22,883 nt of DNA. It comes from UMGS973 sp963609975. GTDB taxonomy: Bacteria; Bacillota; Clostridia; Peptostreptococcales; Anaerovoracaceae. The position numbers were made by a program, and so were the translations under genes. Below the pieces are notes generated by a model. The model did no database searches. It had not been told where the DNA came from and saw nothing but the letters and a program-made list of their open reading frames with translations. The DNA lies in assembly GCA_963609975.1 (NCBI GenBank), contig CAVDMD010000021.1, positions 1-22,883 of the forward strand, in the 5' to 3' direction. Shown here piece by piece: positions 22,718-22,883 of the stretch (the stretch's first letter is position 1; every line of letters begins with the position of its first letter).

Positions 22718-22746
22718 ATTATACTATCATTCACTCCAATTATCAA
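22718..22746 (-). promoter_or_regulatory. Promoter of rpsU-yqeY
   Basis: On the minus strand TTGATA (22746-22741), a 17-bp spacer and TATAAT (22723-22718) make a near-consensus sigma-A promoter about 60 nt before the rpsU ATG. Confidence 0.8.
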
Positions 22747-22883
22747 GGGGTTTTTTGTATTTGTTTTTGCAGTTGGAATGCCTTACCTGTATATATCTTG
22801 TAGCTCATGAACTCCCTATTGTTTAAAACTTTCTATTCCTCTTACCATCGATTCCCCTCCAGACATCTGACATCATTTCCTCA

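Noticed and set aside
22743..22825. Short minus-strand open frames upstream of rpsU (21 codons ending at 22743; an open end of 19 codons stopping at 22823)
   Set aside because: Too short to support; the first overlaps the rpsU -35 region, and the second could be the tail of an off-window gene but has no recognisable sequence.

Overview
The window reads as chromosome of an anaerobic, low-to-moderate GC member of the Bacillota, most likely class Clostridia. The evidence is a run of housekeeping genes in the order typical of that phylum (rpsU-yqeY-yqfC-yqfD-phoH-ybeY-cdd-era-recO-glyS-ppdK), the spore-associated pair yqfC/yqfD, a pyrophosphate-linked pyruvate phosphate dikinase, a single-chain glycyl-tRNA synthetase, and a CoA-transferase/crotonase acid-metabolism module. 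Genus cannot be assigned from the sequence alone. No tRNA, rRNA, CRISPR array or complete insertion sequence was seen.

Layout. Positions 129-1403 (minus) hold an AAA+ ATPase with a DUF4143 C-terminus; its promoter carries three direct repeats with an exact 23-bp period. Divergent from it is a metal-efflux locus, 1596-4037 (plus): a CsoR-family repressor, a P1B-type ATPase and a translationally coupled two-helix membrane protein. Both of its promoters are near consensus and carry ATACCCCTA-type operators. Next come a gap of about 350 bp, an orphan insertion-sequence-like HTH protein (4385-4669, minus) with a 16-bp perfect inverted repeat upstream, and the methyltransferase pair rsmE/prmA (4781-6480, minus). 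prmA is interrupted by a single in-frame TGA exactly where the family has a conserved tryptophan.

Positions 6614-8029 (minus) encode a GPH-type sugar symporter. Divergent from it, 8389-12074 (plus) is a tight three-gene operon: a GntP-family permease, an enoyl-CoA hydratase with both catalytic glutamates, and a family I CoA-transferase with its catalytic glutamate. Together they could import a short hydroxy- or enoic acid, activate it with CoA and (de)hydrate it. A bidirectional terminator separates this operon from the last block.

Positions 12117-21938 (minus) form one uninterrupted ten-gene run, with every gap 22 nt or less or overlapping: yqfC, yqfD, phoH, ybeY, cdd, era, recO, a DUF4342 protein with a tandem 38-residue amphipathic repeat, glyS and ppdK. 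Compared with the Bacillus order, pgpH and dgkA are absent and the DUF4342 protein sits between recO and glyS. rpsU-yqeY (22005-22658, minus) form a separate unit with their own consensus promoter and strong terminator. Most of the window is ordinary core genome. The less ordinary items are the prmA nonsense codon, the iterons, the orphan HTH/inverted-repeat locus, the metal-specificity puzzle and the repeat-bearing DUF4342 protein.
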